The translations under genes and the position numbers were made by a program. A stretch of 37,560 nucleotides of DNA from an uncultured Sphingomonas sp. (lineage in GTDB: Bacteria > Pseudomonadota > Alphaproteobacteria > Sphingomonadales > Sphingomonadaceae): NCBI GenBank assembly GCA_946482655.1, contig CAMLSA010000022.1, positions 1-37,560 on the forward strand, in the 5' to 3' direction. The notes under the pieces are model-generated. The model was not told the origin of the DNA. It was given only the letters and a program-made list of their open reading frames with translations, and ran no database searches. How positions within the stretch are numbered: the first letter of the stretch is position 1; every line of letters begins with the position of its first letter. Of the stretch, positions 24,722-33,831 are shown one piece after another.

Positions 24722-26154
24722 GCACCTTCACGGCGCCTGAGCCAGCCCAGCGCCATGGCCGCATCCGACCGCGCCACGCCGTCGAACGCGAGCAGCGCCG
24801 CTACATAGAAGCTGCCGCCGAGTGGAATCAGCCATAGCAGGCGCAAACCCGCCGATCGATAGTCGGGAACCATCGCCTGAACCGCGATCATGCCGACAGC
24901 CATGACGGCAGCGGCCAACAGCGAACCGCGCATCGCGCGCCACTGATCGGCGAGGCCGATCTCCGCGCGGCTGCGCATCAGCCAGGCCGACCAACTGAGA
25001 AACGGCAGGGCTCGGAGGCTCCAGCCGATGGTGGCGGGCAGCAGCCCGAAGGGGGCGCCGATCGCCGCTCCGCCGAGCGACAGCAGGCTGGCCTGCAACT
25101 GCACCACCAGATTAATCCTGGGCGCGCCGATCGAAGTGAAGACGATCTCGCACAACTGACGGGCCATGATCAACGCCATCACCAGACAGATGATCAACAT
25201 GGCCGGCGCGACGCCGGCCCAGCGCGTCCCGACGAACAGAACCAGCACCGGCTCGGCGCAGACTCCGAGACCGACGAACATGGGCACGAGCAGGAAAGCC
25301 GCGCGCCGTGTCCCGATCGCCCAGGCACGCGCCAGCCCTCGACGATCGGCTTGGCGCCGAGCATAGATCGGCAGGGCGAACTGACCGATCGTCGTCGCGG
25401 CCATGGTCTGGAGCGGCTCGACGAAGCGCATCGCGACATTCCAGCCGCCCGCCGCGACCGGCCCAATAAAGCCGCCAACCAGCAAGGTGACGATCCGGCT
25501 GTTGGCATAGAGGAGGAACTGACTGCCCATCGTCGGCATCGCGAAGCGCAGCAGTTCACCGAGCGACGTACGATCGAGCCCGAGCTTGAGCGGCTCCTTG
25601 GTCGTCAAAAGGAGGAAGATCGCCGACAGCAGCGCCGACAGGACGAACTGCGCCGCTACCGACCAGATGCCGGCTCCCGAGAAAGCCAGAGCCAGTCCGA
25701 TCACGGTGGCGATCGAACGGGCGCTGACCGTCCGGATCGCGAGCAGCCGGAACTCCATACGCCGCCGGGCGAGAGCCGCAGGCACCGCCATCAGCCCCGA
25801 ACCGATCAGCGCGACCCCGAACCAGGGCAGGCAATCGGCGAGCAGGGGTGCGCCGAACATGACCGCCGCCAGCGGCGCGCCTATCCACAGCAGCAGGGCG
25901 AGCAACAGCGCCCACAGCAGGGTTGCGGCAGTGGCGGTGCGGACGTGCCGATCGAGCAGATCCTCGCGCTGGATCAGAGCGTCGTGGAACAGGCTCTCGA
26001 TCATCGGGGTCGCGATCTGGGCCAGGCTCAGCGCCAATGCCGCCGCGCCATATTCAGCCGAGGGCAACAGCCGCGCGGTCACCACGAAGAAGACGAATGC
26101 GAAGATCGCTGCACTGGCATTGTCGAGGAGAAGCCAGGCCCCCCGGGTCGTCAT
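24703..26154 (-). CDS. Wzx-like lipopolysaccharide/EPS flippase, system B
   Basis: 483 aa with about 12-14 predicted membrane segments and the RfbX/MVIN-like N-terminus (LLLDNASAAIFAFVFFVVTA, then RLLPSAEYGAAALALSLAQI). The middle block LRFAMPTMGSQFLLYANSRIV is typical of flippases that export lipid-linked repeat units. It is the last gene of operon B and starts with an ATGA overlap with the polymerase gene. It is longer than, and clearly different from, the system A flippase (9848-11128), which supports a second substrate. Confidence 0.9.
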   Translation of the reverse strand: MTTRGAWLLLDNASAAIFAFVFFVVTARLLPSAEYGAAALALSLAQIATPMIESLFHDALIQREDLLDRHVRTATAATLLWALLLALLLWIGAPLAAVMFGAPLLADCLPWFGVALIGSGLMAVPAALARRRMEFRLLAIRTVSARSIATVIGLALAFSGAGIWSVAAQFVLSALLSAIFLLLTTKEPLKLGLDRTSLGELLRFAMPTMGSQFLLYANSRIVTLLVGGFIGPVAAGGWNVAMRFVEPLQTMAATTIGQFALPIYARRQADRRGLARAWAIGTRRAAFLLVPMFVGLGVCAEPVLVLFVGTRWAGVAPAMLIICLVMALIMARQLCEIVFTSIGAPRINLVVQLQASLLSLGGAAIGAPFGLLPATIGWSLRALPFLSWSAWLMRSRAEIGLADQWRAMRGSLLAAAVMAVGMIAVQAMVPDYRSAGLRLLWLIPLGGSFYVAALLAFDGVARSDAAMALGWLRRREGAQSSGS

Positions 26155-27473
26155 GGCAGGGACGGCTGGAGCCGCTGTGCCGCTTGATCCCCTTCATCGG
26201 AATCCTTGTTGGGATCGGCTTCCCCGTCGCCGTCCGCTATTCGCAGCAGACTGGCGAAGAACAGCAGCGGCAAGGCGTATATGCCGACCGACAACCCGCC
26301 GCCTCCGATCATATAATAGACGAAAACGCCCCAGGCGATCACCAGCGAAGGACCCCCGCCAAAGATGCAGGCCAGAATGAAGGCGTAAAAGGCGATGCCG
26401 ACCAGCAAGCCATATTCGTTGACCAGCTTGGTCACCCCCAGGCTGTTGTGGCCCGGATCGCTGAGCGTGCTGCCGCTGCCCGAGCCGGTGATCAGCTGTT
26501 CGTCGCGCGTGGTCAACCGATCGACCATTTCGCTGATGGGCTGGGTATAGCGGATATAGCCGCTTGTTCCTGGCTGCGTGAACTCGCTTGCGCGCGCGGC
26601 GATCTGATCCACCCAGCCGACCGCCTGGGCGACCGGCAGGATCACCACCAGCGCCGCCAGCGTGAAAGGCAGGACTCGCTTGCCCAGCCGGACGATCGCG
26701 AAGGGCAGCGACAGCACCAGCACCAGCAGTCCCGAGCCGGCGAGCGTCAGGAGCAGGCCGGCCGCGAAGGCAATCAGCCACAGGAGCCGCCGAAACAGCG
26801 CGATCTCGACGATCAGCGCGATGGCGAGAAATTGCGACGTGATCGAAGGCTCGAGGAAGAAGACGCCATTGGGCATGAATATGCCCGAACCGTAGGACGT
26901 TTCCCGGAGGTAGTTATATCCCGGCACCAGCAGCTTCTCCGGCACCATCCTGTTGAGATCGGGCCAATGCTGGGAGCCTATGGTGAACTGCACCACCTGC
27001 TGCGCGGCAACGATTGCGCAGACTACCAGCATCCCGATCTGAAATATGTCGAGAACGCGCCGATAGCTTTCGCGCGAGACCGGCAGCACGAAGATGAACG
27101 GGCAATAAAGCGCAAGCACTATGATGGCGGCGGTCAAGGCCCAGTGCTGCTGCGACATCGATTGACTCACCATCATCGTCGCCAGGAGAATGGTGAGCAG
27201 GCACAGCCGTGTCGCGCTCACCATCAGCGCCGCGCGGAACGCAAGGACGCCGAGCACTCCATAGGTCAGGATGAGTACCAGCTCGACGTGGCTACCCGCG
27301 GCCGGCACACCGATCTTCTGGCCAAAGATCATCGCGAGCAGCACGAGCCCTACCAGCCCCACGATCCAGGTCCGATCGCGGCTGGCTTCGTTCACTTCTC
27401 CAGGAGGCGCGGCCACCTCATAGCGGGGCATTGTCACGTCCGACGGGAAGGATGCGGGGTAAAGCGTGGCCAA
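26151..27473 (-). CDS. O-antigen polymerase/ligase-like membrane protein (Wzy-like), system B
   Basis: Up to 440 aa with about 10-12 membrane segments. A large periplasmic loop (about residues 290-350) contains TRDEQLITGSGSGSTLSDPGHNSLG before the final helices (GLLVGIAFYAFILACIFGG), as in Wzy-type proteins. The start is uncertain: TTG 27473 lies 7 bp after the preceding gene, while ATG 27431 (MPRYEVAAPPGEV) is also before the first membrane segment. Sequence identity with the system A polymerase looks very low. It would polymerise the repeat unit made under the ExoY-like transferase. The role is inferred from topology and neighbours. Confidence 0.75.
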   Translation of the reverse strand: MATLYPASFPSDVTMPRYEVAAPPGEVNEASRDRTWIVGLVGLVLLAMIFGQKIGVPAAGSHVELVLILTYGVLGVLAFRAALMVSATRLCLLTILLATMMVSQSMSQQHWALTAAIIVLALYCPFIFVLPVSRESYRRVLDIFQIGMLVVCAIVAAQQVVQFTIGSQHWPDLNRMVPEKLLVPGYNYLRETSYGSGIFMPNGVFFLEPSITSQFLAIALIVEIALFRRLLWLIAFAAGLLLTLAGSGLLVLVLSLPFAIVRLGKRVLPFTLAALVVILPVAQAVGWVDQIAARASEFTQPGTSGYIRYTQPISEMVDRLTTRDEQLITGSGSGSTLSDPGHNSLGVTKLVNEYGLLVGIAFYAFILACIFGGGPSLVIAWGVFVYYMIGGGGLSVGIYALPLLFFASLLRIADGDGEADPNKDSDEGDQAAQRLQPSLP

Positions 27474-27479
27474 ATCGGC

Positions 27480-28601
27480 TCAGCCCTGTACCCTTGCGGG
27501 CAGATCCGCCGGAAGCATGCCGACCTCCGGCCGAGCCGCGGAGAAACCGCGGCCGGCGGTGCGGCGGTGACGCAGCCTGTAGGAGACGAAGCCCGCACCC
27601 CAGGCAAGATGCATGATCGGTAGGGCCAGCAGCGCCCCCCAGACGCAGAACCGCCGCTCCCGGATCATCAGGATCAGCGTTGCCGAGATGAGAGAGGCGA
27701 CATAAGCGGCGGGGACGGCCAGCAGCGACGGGATGATCGGCGATAAGAGCAGCGCGAAGGCCAGGACGACCAGAAGCAGCGCGGGCACGCGCTGCCGCCA
27801 GCGCAGCGGCTCGGCATGACGGAGCAGCGTCTGTGCGCGGCCTGCGCCGTAACGGAAATATTGCCGCATCAGCTCCCTGGGACTGCGGCGCGGGAAGTAG
27901 GCGATATCGGCCTTGTTGGTGAACCAGATGCGGCCGCCCGCGATACGCAGGCGGACATCATATTCTGCATCCTCATTGGCGGCGAACGCCTCGTCGTAGC
28001 CGCCCAGGCTTAGGAAGGTGGCGCGATCGAACAGCGCGTGATGGCCATGATCGATGTAACAGCTCGGCGCGCCCTGCCGGTGCGCCGCGCCGCCGGTGCC
28101 GAAGATGCTGTTCGATGCCGCGGCGACGGCGGCCTGAAAGCCGCCGGTGCCGACGCTGCGAAGCCGGTTGACGATGCTCTCGGCGCCCGATCCCGCTTGC
28201 TCGGCGAGCAGCGTCTCGACGAAATCGGAGGGATATGAAGAATGCGCATCGACCCGAATCAACGTGTCGACTTCGAGCGACGCCTTGGCGGCGGCGAGAT
28301 TGAAGCCGGCCGCCTGAAGCCTTGCAGGATTGTGGATCAGGCGGATCCGCGGCTCCGTCGCGGCCATCCGCTCGACGATCTCCGGGGTTCCGTCGCTGCT
28401 CCCGCCATCGGCGACGATGATCTCGACGATCGAGGGCCCCTGACGCAGAAAAGCCCGCAGCAGCCCGCCAATATGATCGGCCTCGTTCAGCGTCGGTATG
28501 ATGACGGCGACCTTCCTCCGCTGCGATGACGGCGCGACCCGGAGGGATTCGGCTGCATCGCCGGCGGAGGGAAGATCCACTGACATCGTATCCATTCTCA
28601 T
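27480..28601 (-). CDS. Glycosyltransferase family 2, ExoA-like
   Basis: 373 aa. The GT-A start is VAVIIPTLNEADHIGGLLRA, followed by EIIVADGGSSDGTPEIVERM, LIRVDAHSSYPSDFVETLL (metal-binding region DAHS) and FAANEDAEYDVRLRIAGGRIW (acceptor ED motif). Three hydrophobic segments close the protein. This arrangement is that of ExoA of succinoglycan synthesis, a beta-1,3-glucosyltransferase-like enzyme adding the second sugar. ATG 28601 is used; nearby in-frame ATGs at 28595 and 28586 are possible. It lies between the priming transferase and polymerase genes of operon B, so addition of an early sugar to the lipid-linked primer is likely. Confidence 0.9.
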   Translation of the reverse strand: MRMDTMSVDLPSAGDAAESLRVAPSSQRRKVAVIIPTLNEADHIGGLLRAFLRQGPSIVEIIVADGGSSDGTPEIVERMAATEPRIRLIHNPARLQAAGFNLAAAKASLEVDTLIRVDAHSSYPSDFVETLLAEQAGSGAESIVNRLRSVGTGGFQAAVAAASNSIFGTGGAAHRQGAPSCYIDHGHHALFDRATFLSLGGYDEAFAANEDAEYDVRLRIAGGRIWFTNKADIAYFPRRSPRELMRQYFRYGAGRAQTLLRHAEPLRWRQRVPALLLVVLAFALLLSPIIPSLLAVPAAYVASLISATLILMIRERRFCVWGALLALPIMHLAWGAGFVSYRLRHRRTAGRGFSAARPEVGMLPADLPARVQG

Positions 28602-28653
28602 GACACAACACGACTATGAACAGGGGTACTCGGCCGGGCGCCTTCACCCGGCA

Positions 28654-29331
28654 TCAATAGGAACCGCGCCGCGCCACCACGCGTGGCACGGTCAGCAGCA
28701 GTATCCCGAGGTCGAGCACCACCGATTTCGAACGGACATAGGCGACGTCGAGTGCCACGCGCCGGCGATAGGAGACGTCGTTGCGGCCGCTGATCTGCCA
28801 CAGCCCGGTGATGCCGGGCCGGACGCGGCAATAATTGGTGAAATAGCGGCCATATTTTACGATCTCGTCCGCGACGATCGGACGGGGGCCAACCAGGCTC
28901 ATATCGCCCCTCAGCACGTTGAAGAACTGGGGAAGCTCATCGAGGCTCGACTTGCGCAGAAAATGCCCAATGCGGGTGACGCGGGGATCATCGCGCAGCT
29001 TGTGATCGGCTTCCCATTCGGCCCGCGCGACCGGATCGGACTCCAACAGTGCGCAAAGCCGAGCATCGGCATCGACGACCATGCTGCGGAACTTCCAGCA
29101 ACGGAAGGTTTGGCCATTCTTGCCCAGGCGACGGTGGCCGAAAAACACCGGACCCGGATCGACGATGTAAACCAGCAGCGCCACCATCAGCATCAGCGGA
29201 GCGAGGAAGATCAGGGCCGAAATGGAAAGCAGCACATCGATCTGTCTTCCCAGCGACAGATCGCGTTGCACAACCGGTTGGACGCTTTCGTTATTGTCAC
29301 TCGAACACGATTGCGACACCCCAGGGTTCAT
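28654..29331 (-). CDS. Undecaprenyl-phosphate sugar phosphotransferase (ExoY-like priming enzyme)
   Basis: 225 aa, the size of monotopic ExoY-type enzymes. One N-terminal hydrophobic segment ([20 protein letters not shown]) precedes the bacterial sugar transferase domain: [38 protein letters not shown] (catalytic Asp-Glu pair), MSLVGPRPI and [15 protein letters not shown]. It starts repeat-unit assembly by moving a sugar-1-phosphate onto undecaprenyl phosphate at the cytoplasmic face. A perfect AGGAGG (29339-29344 on minus) 7 nt before the ATG at 29331 fixes the start. It is the only priming transferase in the window. Confidence 0.95.
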   Translation of the reverse strand: MNPGVSQSCSSDNNESVQPVVQRDLSLGRQIDVLLSISALIFLAPLMLMVALLVYIVDPGPVFFGHRRLGKNGQTFRCWKFRSMVVDADARLCALLESDPVARAEWEADHKLRDDPRVTRIGHFLRKSSLDELPQFFNVLRGDMSLVGPRPIVADEIVKYGRYFTNYCRVRPGITGLWQISGRNDVSYRRRVALDVAYVRSKSVVLDLGILLLTVPRVVARRGSY

Positions 29332-29686
29332 ACATCGACCTCCTGGTGAAACCAGCCGGAAAGGAGCCGGCGCGTTGGATGGCTAGCGCTTGAGCTGAAA
29401 GTGGACGAGCCGGGGCTGCTGCTAGGGGGCAGCGAATACTCAACCATTTGCCAGCACAACTGCTTCACGTTGGCCGCCCCTTATAAATGCTCGCCTGACC
29501 TTGGCTGCTCCGGGCTGTCGCTTTTCGACACCCAGGCAGAGGACGCACGTTGGCGCCCTCGCCACATCCAACGCATTCCTCTGTCGATTGTTGCACCGCA
29601 AATAGGGAAAATTTGGCCCATGTCCCGCGGATATGAACGGCGAGGCGGACCCCGTCGGAGACGGAATCCGTGCTGGCGCTTTCGGA
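29332..29686. promoter_or_regulatory. Intergenic region inside operon B, likely with a separate promoter
   Basis: 355 bp between the kinase stop and the priming transferase start, both minus strand. No gene is supported. It contains the AGGAGG ribosome binding site at 29339-29344. AT-rich TTATAAAT lies near 29480-29490 and, read on the minus strand, could be part of a -10 element; no firm -35 was found. The gap suggests the export genes and the assembly genes of operon B can be expressed separately. Confidence 0.35.
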
Positions 29687-31855
29687 TCAGGCGCGCTGTT
29701 GGTGTCCATAATATTGTTCGTACATCATTGAATAATAAGCGGGATCGTCCGGATCGACGAAGCCTGTCTGGTGCCGCACCAGGGTGAAGGCGGCGCCGAC
29801 GACCTTGGCCTGGTCACGCTGGAGCTGGGCCAGCGCCCGACGTGCCGCCTGCTGGGGCGTGCGGTTCCACGCGACCAGCAGCACTACGGCATCCGCCCGC
29901 ATCGCGAGCTTGCGCGCGTCGGCGACCGCCAGGATCGGAGGCACGTCGAGGATGATCGCGTCAAACCGGTCGCGAAGCTTGTCGAGCACCATAGTGATCG
30001 CCTCATCGGTGAACAGATCGGTCGGATCGAACACCGACTGAGCCAGCGGCAGGATCGACAATCCATCCACGCGGCTGTCGGCTACCAGCGCCCGTTCGAG
30101 CGGCGCCTGGCCGCGCAGCACCTCGACGAGGCCCGTGTCGGTGTCGGGGGTCATGTCGGCCAGCGCATTGCGCCGGAGATCACAGTCCACCAGCACCACG
30201 CGATCGCCGCTCATCGCCATGACCCGTGCCAAGGAGGCGGCGGTCGAGGTCTTGCCCTCGCGCGGGACCGAGGAGGACAGCGCGATCACCTGGGCGGCCG
30301 CCCCTTCACGCGATTGAGCCAGCGTAGTGCGGAGCGAGCGCAGCCCTTCGGCGAAACTCGACATCGGCCGGTCCACGACCTCGTCCCACGGATGGAAGGA
30401 AGAGGCTCCGCCAATGGTGCCGCGCGGCGGGGTGAGTTGAGGCAAGGAAGCAAGATAGGGCAGCCCGAGTCCCTGCTCGATATCCTGCACGGTCCGGAAA
30501 CCGACCGAGTTGGCTTCGAGCACCGCCACGGTGGCGCTGGCCGCGATCAGTCCAAACAATATGCCGAAAACCAGCATCAGGGGCTTGTTCGGGAAGGTCG
30601 CTCGATCGGGAATCACCGCCGGCTCGACGATGCTCGCCTGCGGCATCGCGGCTTGCTGCCGCGACGTCAGTTTCTGAGCGGCTTCTGAGGTCTGGGTATA
30701 AACCGAGCTCTTGGCGTCGGCTTGGCGCTTGAGGCTGGCCGCTGTCGCGGAAGCGCGCGTGTTGCCGGCCTGTTCGGCGCGCAGACGAGCCAATTCGCCG
30801 CGAAGACTGCCGGCGCGCGCCGCGGCGGCCTGCGCATTGGCCTGGAGGCCGGCAACGATCCGCCGGGACTCGTCCGCGATCTGGCGATCGATTTCGTCGA
30901 GCTGCTGCTTGGTCCGGATCGCATCGGGATATTTGGGGCCGTAACGCTGCAGGATCTGCGCCTGATCGTGAAGAATGTCGGCACGCTTCTCGCGCAGTGC
31001 CCCGACCACTTCGGATGCCAACACGCCCGACACCGAGCCGATGCCACCGCTGGCGGCCTGAGCGGCGGCGGCCGCCGCCGCCGCACGTGCCGCCGCCGCT
31101 TCGGACTCGGCAGTTGCCAGCTGGGACGATAGCGGCGCGATCTGTTGCTCGGTGATGGTGCCGCTGCCGTCGCCTTCGACCAAGCCGGTGGTCGCACGAT
31201 ATTGGGCGAGCTTCTGATCGGCGACCGAGACTTGGGCGCCAAGCTGGGACAATCGCCTGTCGAGGATCTTCGACTGCGCTGCGGCCGTGCCCACGCGATA
31301 TCGGACACTGTTGTCGAGATACTGGCGGGCGACAGCATTGGCGACGGTTGCCGCCGTCCGGGCGTCACGCGACCTGAAAGACAGGTTGACCACGTAGGTC
31401 GTGCCGTCCCGCGCGACGTCGAGCCTCTTGAGCAAATGCTCGATCGCCTCGTTCTCGGCCGCCTTGCCCGTTTTGTTGGTCACGAACTCGGGACTCTTGG
31501 CGAGCCCCAGCTTGCGGACCACCGCCTGCGCGCCGAGACGCGAGCGCATCAGCGCGACTTCGGTATCGATCAGCGCCTGATCCGGCGGTGCGCCATTTGC
31601 CACCGCCTGGAAGTCGATCGGCGAACGTTCGCTCGGATCGATCTTGATCTGGGCTACGCCGGTATAGATCGGTGTCACCAGCAGCATCACCAGCACGGTA
31701 AGGGCGAGCACGCCGCCGAAGATGGCGGCGAACAGCTTCCATCGCCGTGCGATGATCCGGAGAAAGGCTTTGGGGGTCCACAGGTCGGTCCGTCCCTGCG
31801 GCAGGACCGGCGCCACTCGCGGCAGCGGGATGATGTTGCTCGAATAGTCGATCAT
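29687..31855 (-). CDS. Wzc-type bacterial tyrosine autokinase/chain-length protein, system B
   Basis: 722 aa, full Wzc layout. First membrane segment at about 41-60; a long periplasmic coiled-coil region (about 170-400) with an Ala-rich stretch; second membrane segment at about 421-445, preceded by a Pro-rich motif (PDRATFPNKP). The cytoplasmic BY-kinase domain has Walker A SSVPREGKTS (K535), Walker A' VVLVDCDLRRN, and Walker B AIILDVPP (near 636). The C-terminal tyrosine cluster is YYSMMYEQYY (707-716, five Tyr). It controls length and export through autophosphorylation cycles. It starts 6 bp after the beta-barrel stop. No dedicated phosphatase (Wzb) is seen in the window. Confidence 0.96.
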   Translation of the reverse strand: MIDYSSNIIPLPRVAPVLPQGRTDLWTPKAFLRIIARRWKLFAAIFGGVLALTVLVMLLVTPIYTGVAQIKIDPSERSPIDFQAVANGAPPDQALIDTEVALMRSRLGAQAVVRKLGLAKSPEFVTNKTGKAAENEAIEHLLKRLDVARDGTTYVVNLSFRSRDARTAATVANAVARQYLDNSVRYRVGTAAAQSKILDRRLSQLGAQVSVADQKLAQYRATTGLVEGDGSGTITEQQIAPLSSQLATAESEAAAARAAAAAAAAQAASGGIGSVSGVLASEVVGALREKRADILHDQAQILQRYGPKYPDAIRTKQQLDEIDRQIADESRRIVAGLQANAQAAAARAGSLRGELARLRAEQAGNTRASATAASLKRQADAKSSVYTQTSEAAQKLTSRQQAAMPQASIVEPAVIPDRATFPNKPLMLVFGILFGLIAASATVAVLEANSVGFRTVQDIEQGLGLPYLASLPQLTPPRGTIGGASSFHPWDEVVDRPMSSFAEGLRSLRTTLAQSREGAAAQVIALSSSVPREGKTSTAASLARVMAMSGDRVVLVDCDLRRNALADMTPDTDTGLVEVLRGQAPLERALVADSRVDGLSILPLAQSVFDPTDLFTDEAITMVLDKLRDRFDAIILDVPPILAVADARKLAMRADAVVLLVAWNRTPQQAARRALAQLQRDQAKVVGAAFTLVRHQTGFVDPDDPAYYSMMYEQYYGHQQRA

Positions 31856-31861
31856 GCAAGA

Positions 31862-33178
31862 TCACCTTTTCCAGATCACGGAGACGAGCGCGCGCACTTC
31901 GCTGATGTTGCGGCCGCGATCGACGCCTTTTGAGCTACGGTCGGTATATTCGATGCGCGATCCGAGCTCCCAGCTCGGATTCATCAGGTAGCGGGCGCCG
32001 CCGCCGACGAAAGCGATATTGTCCCGGCGGTCGATGCGCTGATATTTGTCGTGGCGATATTCCGCCTGCACGAAGAGCAGTAGGTTGCGCAGCAGTTCGT
32101 GGTCGACGCGCAGACCGACCTGATTGTCGAAATAGCCGGGCGACCCCCGGACCGCGCTGTCGCGGAGATAGCGGTGCGCGGTCGCCGTTACCGTAGTCAG
32201 ATCGGTCACGAAATATTGCAGCCGCATGTCGGCGACGAAGCCGTCCGACTTGCCATATTGAGCGAGATCGAATTTGCGTTCGACATAGCCTGCGCCGATC
32301 GTGCCGCGCAGCACTCCCGACAAGTCCATGCTCAGTCCGGCCAGGATCTGGTTCTCGTCGGCGCTACGATTGTCGACCGGCAGCGTGAAGTGGTTATATT
32401 TTATCCGCGCGTGGCTGAGCTGCACGAAAGCCGCCGTGTCTGGGGTGAAGGCATATTCGCCCCGGCCGCTGATCCGGTAGATGCGCCGGTCGCGATAGTC
32501 CTGATCGACGCGGCCGCCACTGAGCGAATCAACGTCTTTGTAATCGAGTCGCGTGAACGATGCCGCCCCGATCAGGCGGACGCGCGCGCCCTGATAGGTG
32601 CCGCGCGCGGTGACCGCCGTCGTCCTGATCGGCACCGGCTCGCCCGCATCGTCGGGGAAGCCCTCGGCGTAGCGCGGCTCGGTGGTCTTGGCCACGCGCG
32701 AGATCAGCGCGACATTGCTGTCGCCGACGATGTCGTAGCGGCCCTCGCCTTCGACGTACCAATCGGTGTGATTTTCCTCGCCCAGCTTGAAGTAACGCTG
32801 AAACTCCGCGCCGGCTTCGAGCCTCACCCCATGCCGCACCCAATCGCTCCTGGCTACTATCGAAGGCGCCAGAAAGGCATAGAAATCCCCTTGGGGATCG
32901 ACCGATGCGCTGTAGACATTGCTGACATAGCCGAGACCGGCTTCGACCCGCGGGAGCAGGATGAAGCCTCCGGCGCGGATCCCCGTCGCTTCATAGGCAG
33001 GACGGGGACGATCGGGCACCGCGATATTTCGCCCCCTACTCGGCGAGAATGGCAGATCGGATTCGAGGAGCTCGCCTGCTATGCCTTGGGCTTGCGCCTC
33101 GGACAGCGCCGATACCGATGCGAGCAGTGCGGCAAGAGCGTGAACGGGTTTGCCTGGCCCTTTGCTTGTACGGATCAT
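31862..33178 (-). CDS. Outer-membrane beta-barrel protein of the EPS export system B
   Basis: 438 aa. The signal peptide (VHALAALLASVSALSEAQAQ) is followed by a short linker and a long series of amphipathic strands with aromatic residues and R/D turns (GAEFQRYFKLGEENHTDWYV; GGGARYLMNPSWELGSRIEY). It resembles the BBP2_2-type barrels of EPS operons and matches the general plan of 12519-13940. It ends VRALVSVIWKR, so the last residue is not the usual Phe. ATG 33178 has a strong AGGGAG upstream. It lies directly between the short OPX and the tyrosine autokinase, which points to a role as the outer-membrane conduit. Confidence 0.85.
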   Translation of the reverse strand: MIRTSKGPGKPVHALAALLASVSALSEAQAQGIAGELLESDLPFSPSRGRNIAVPDRPRPAYEATGIRAGGFILLPRVEAGLGYVSNVYSASVDPQGDFYAFLAPSIVARSDWVRHGVRLEAGAEFQRYFKLGEENHTDWYVEGEGRYDIVGDSNVALISRVAKTTEPRYAEGFPDDAGEPVPIRTTAVTARGTYQGARVRLIGAASFTRLDYKDVDSLSGGRVDQDYRDRRIYRISGRGEYAFTPDTAAFVQLSHARIKYNHFTLPVDNRSADENQILAGLSMDLSGVLRGTIGAGYVERKFDLAQYGKSDGFVADMRLQYFVTDLTTVTATAHRYLRDSAVRGSPGYFDNQVGLRVDHELLRNLLLFVQAEYRHDKYQRIDRRDNIAFVGGGARYLMNPSWELGSRIEYTDRSSKGVDRGRNISEVRALVSVIWKR

Positions 33179-33222
33179 TGTCGCTCCCTTTTGCGAATAC
33201 CCCTCCCCTGCTTCTTTTGTGA

Positions 33223-33795
33223 TCAGAAATAACGCTCGCCGATCCTGATGGTGTCCCCAGGCTGGACGGGTGTGGCAGGAGTCAGCGCCACCTGCCTCTC
33301 TTCATTGCTGCCTGCATGTTTGACGAACACCTTCCGCTTGTTCGCTCGATAGGTGAAACCCTCAGCGGTCGCGACGGCGTTCAGCACGGTCAACCCTGTC
33401 GAATAGGGATATTTTCCAGGCTTGTTGACCTCGCCCAATATGTAGAACGGCCGGTAGGTCAGCACCTGGAGGCTGACCTTCGGGTTCAGCAGATAGCCGT
33501 CGCCGAGCCGTGTGGTAATCTGATTGCGCAGTTGGTCGACCGTGATGCCGGCCGCGCGCACTTCACCAATCAGCGGCAGCGAGAGCATTCCGTTGGAGTT
33601 GACGACAAACTGGCCGGAAAGGTTTGGTTCGTTAAAAACGGTGATCCGCAACTCGTCGGCGACGCCAAGCTGATAATCGCCGCTGGTTTCCGAAGCCGCA
33701 GGAGCCGATTGGGCGGTGCCCGGCATGGACCAGCCACCTGCGATCATTACGCTTACGAAAGTAAATATCGCGATTAATCGAATCGTAATCCGCAT
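33223..33795 (-). CDS. Short OPX-family polysaccharide export protein without lipobox, system B
   Basis: 190 aa from ATG 33795 (MRITIRLIAIF); the frame also allows a start at 33813 inside an inverted repeat, which is less likely. The signal peptide ends near PGTAQSAPA with no Cys, so it is probably cleaved by signal peptidase I and not lipidated, unlike the system A OPX. The PES domain (YQLGVADELRITVFNEPNLS) and one SLBB-like domain (FYILGEVNKPGKYPYSTGLT) fill the rest, and it ends IRIGERYF. No C-terminal membrane helix is present. It is first in operon B, followed by the beta-barrel gene, and should couple the Wzc periplasmic domain to that barrel. Confidence 0.92.
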   Translation of the reverse strand: MRITIRLIAIFTFVSVMIAGGWSMPGTAQSAPAASETSGDYQLGVADELRITVFNEPNLSGQFVVNSNGMLSLPLIGEVRAAGITVDQLRNQITTRLGDGYLLNPKVSLQVLTYRPFYILGEVNKPGKYPYSTGLTVLNAVATAEGFTYRANKRKVFVKHAGSNEERQVALTPATPVQPGDTIRIGERYF

Positions 33796-33812
33796 ATTGC
33801 TTGATTCCACCA

Positions 33813-33831
33813 AAACCCACGCCGTGGGTTT
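33813..33831. promoter_or_regulatory. Perfect inverted repeat in the 5' region of operon B
   Basis: AAACCCAC-GCC-GTGGGTTT, two perfect 8-bp arms with a 3-bp spacer, centred 27 bp upstream of the OPX start codon on the minus strand. The GGTGGA ribosome-binding-like sequence lies between it and the ATG. It could be an operator for a dimeric regulator or a stable hairpin in the mRNA leader. Confidence 0.45.

Noticed and set aside
25923..27623. 566-aa open frame on the plus strand
   Set aside because: Antisense to the Wzx and Wzy genes of system B; low-complexity Arg/Gln/His composition.
31060..31110. GCC/GCG-rich run that could be a microsatellite
   Set aside because: It encodes the Ala-rich coiled-coil segment of the tyrosine autokinase and stays in frame; nothing suggests phase variation.
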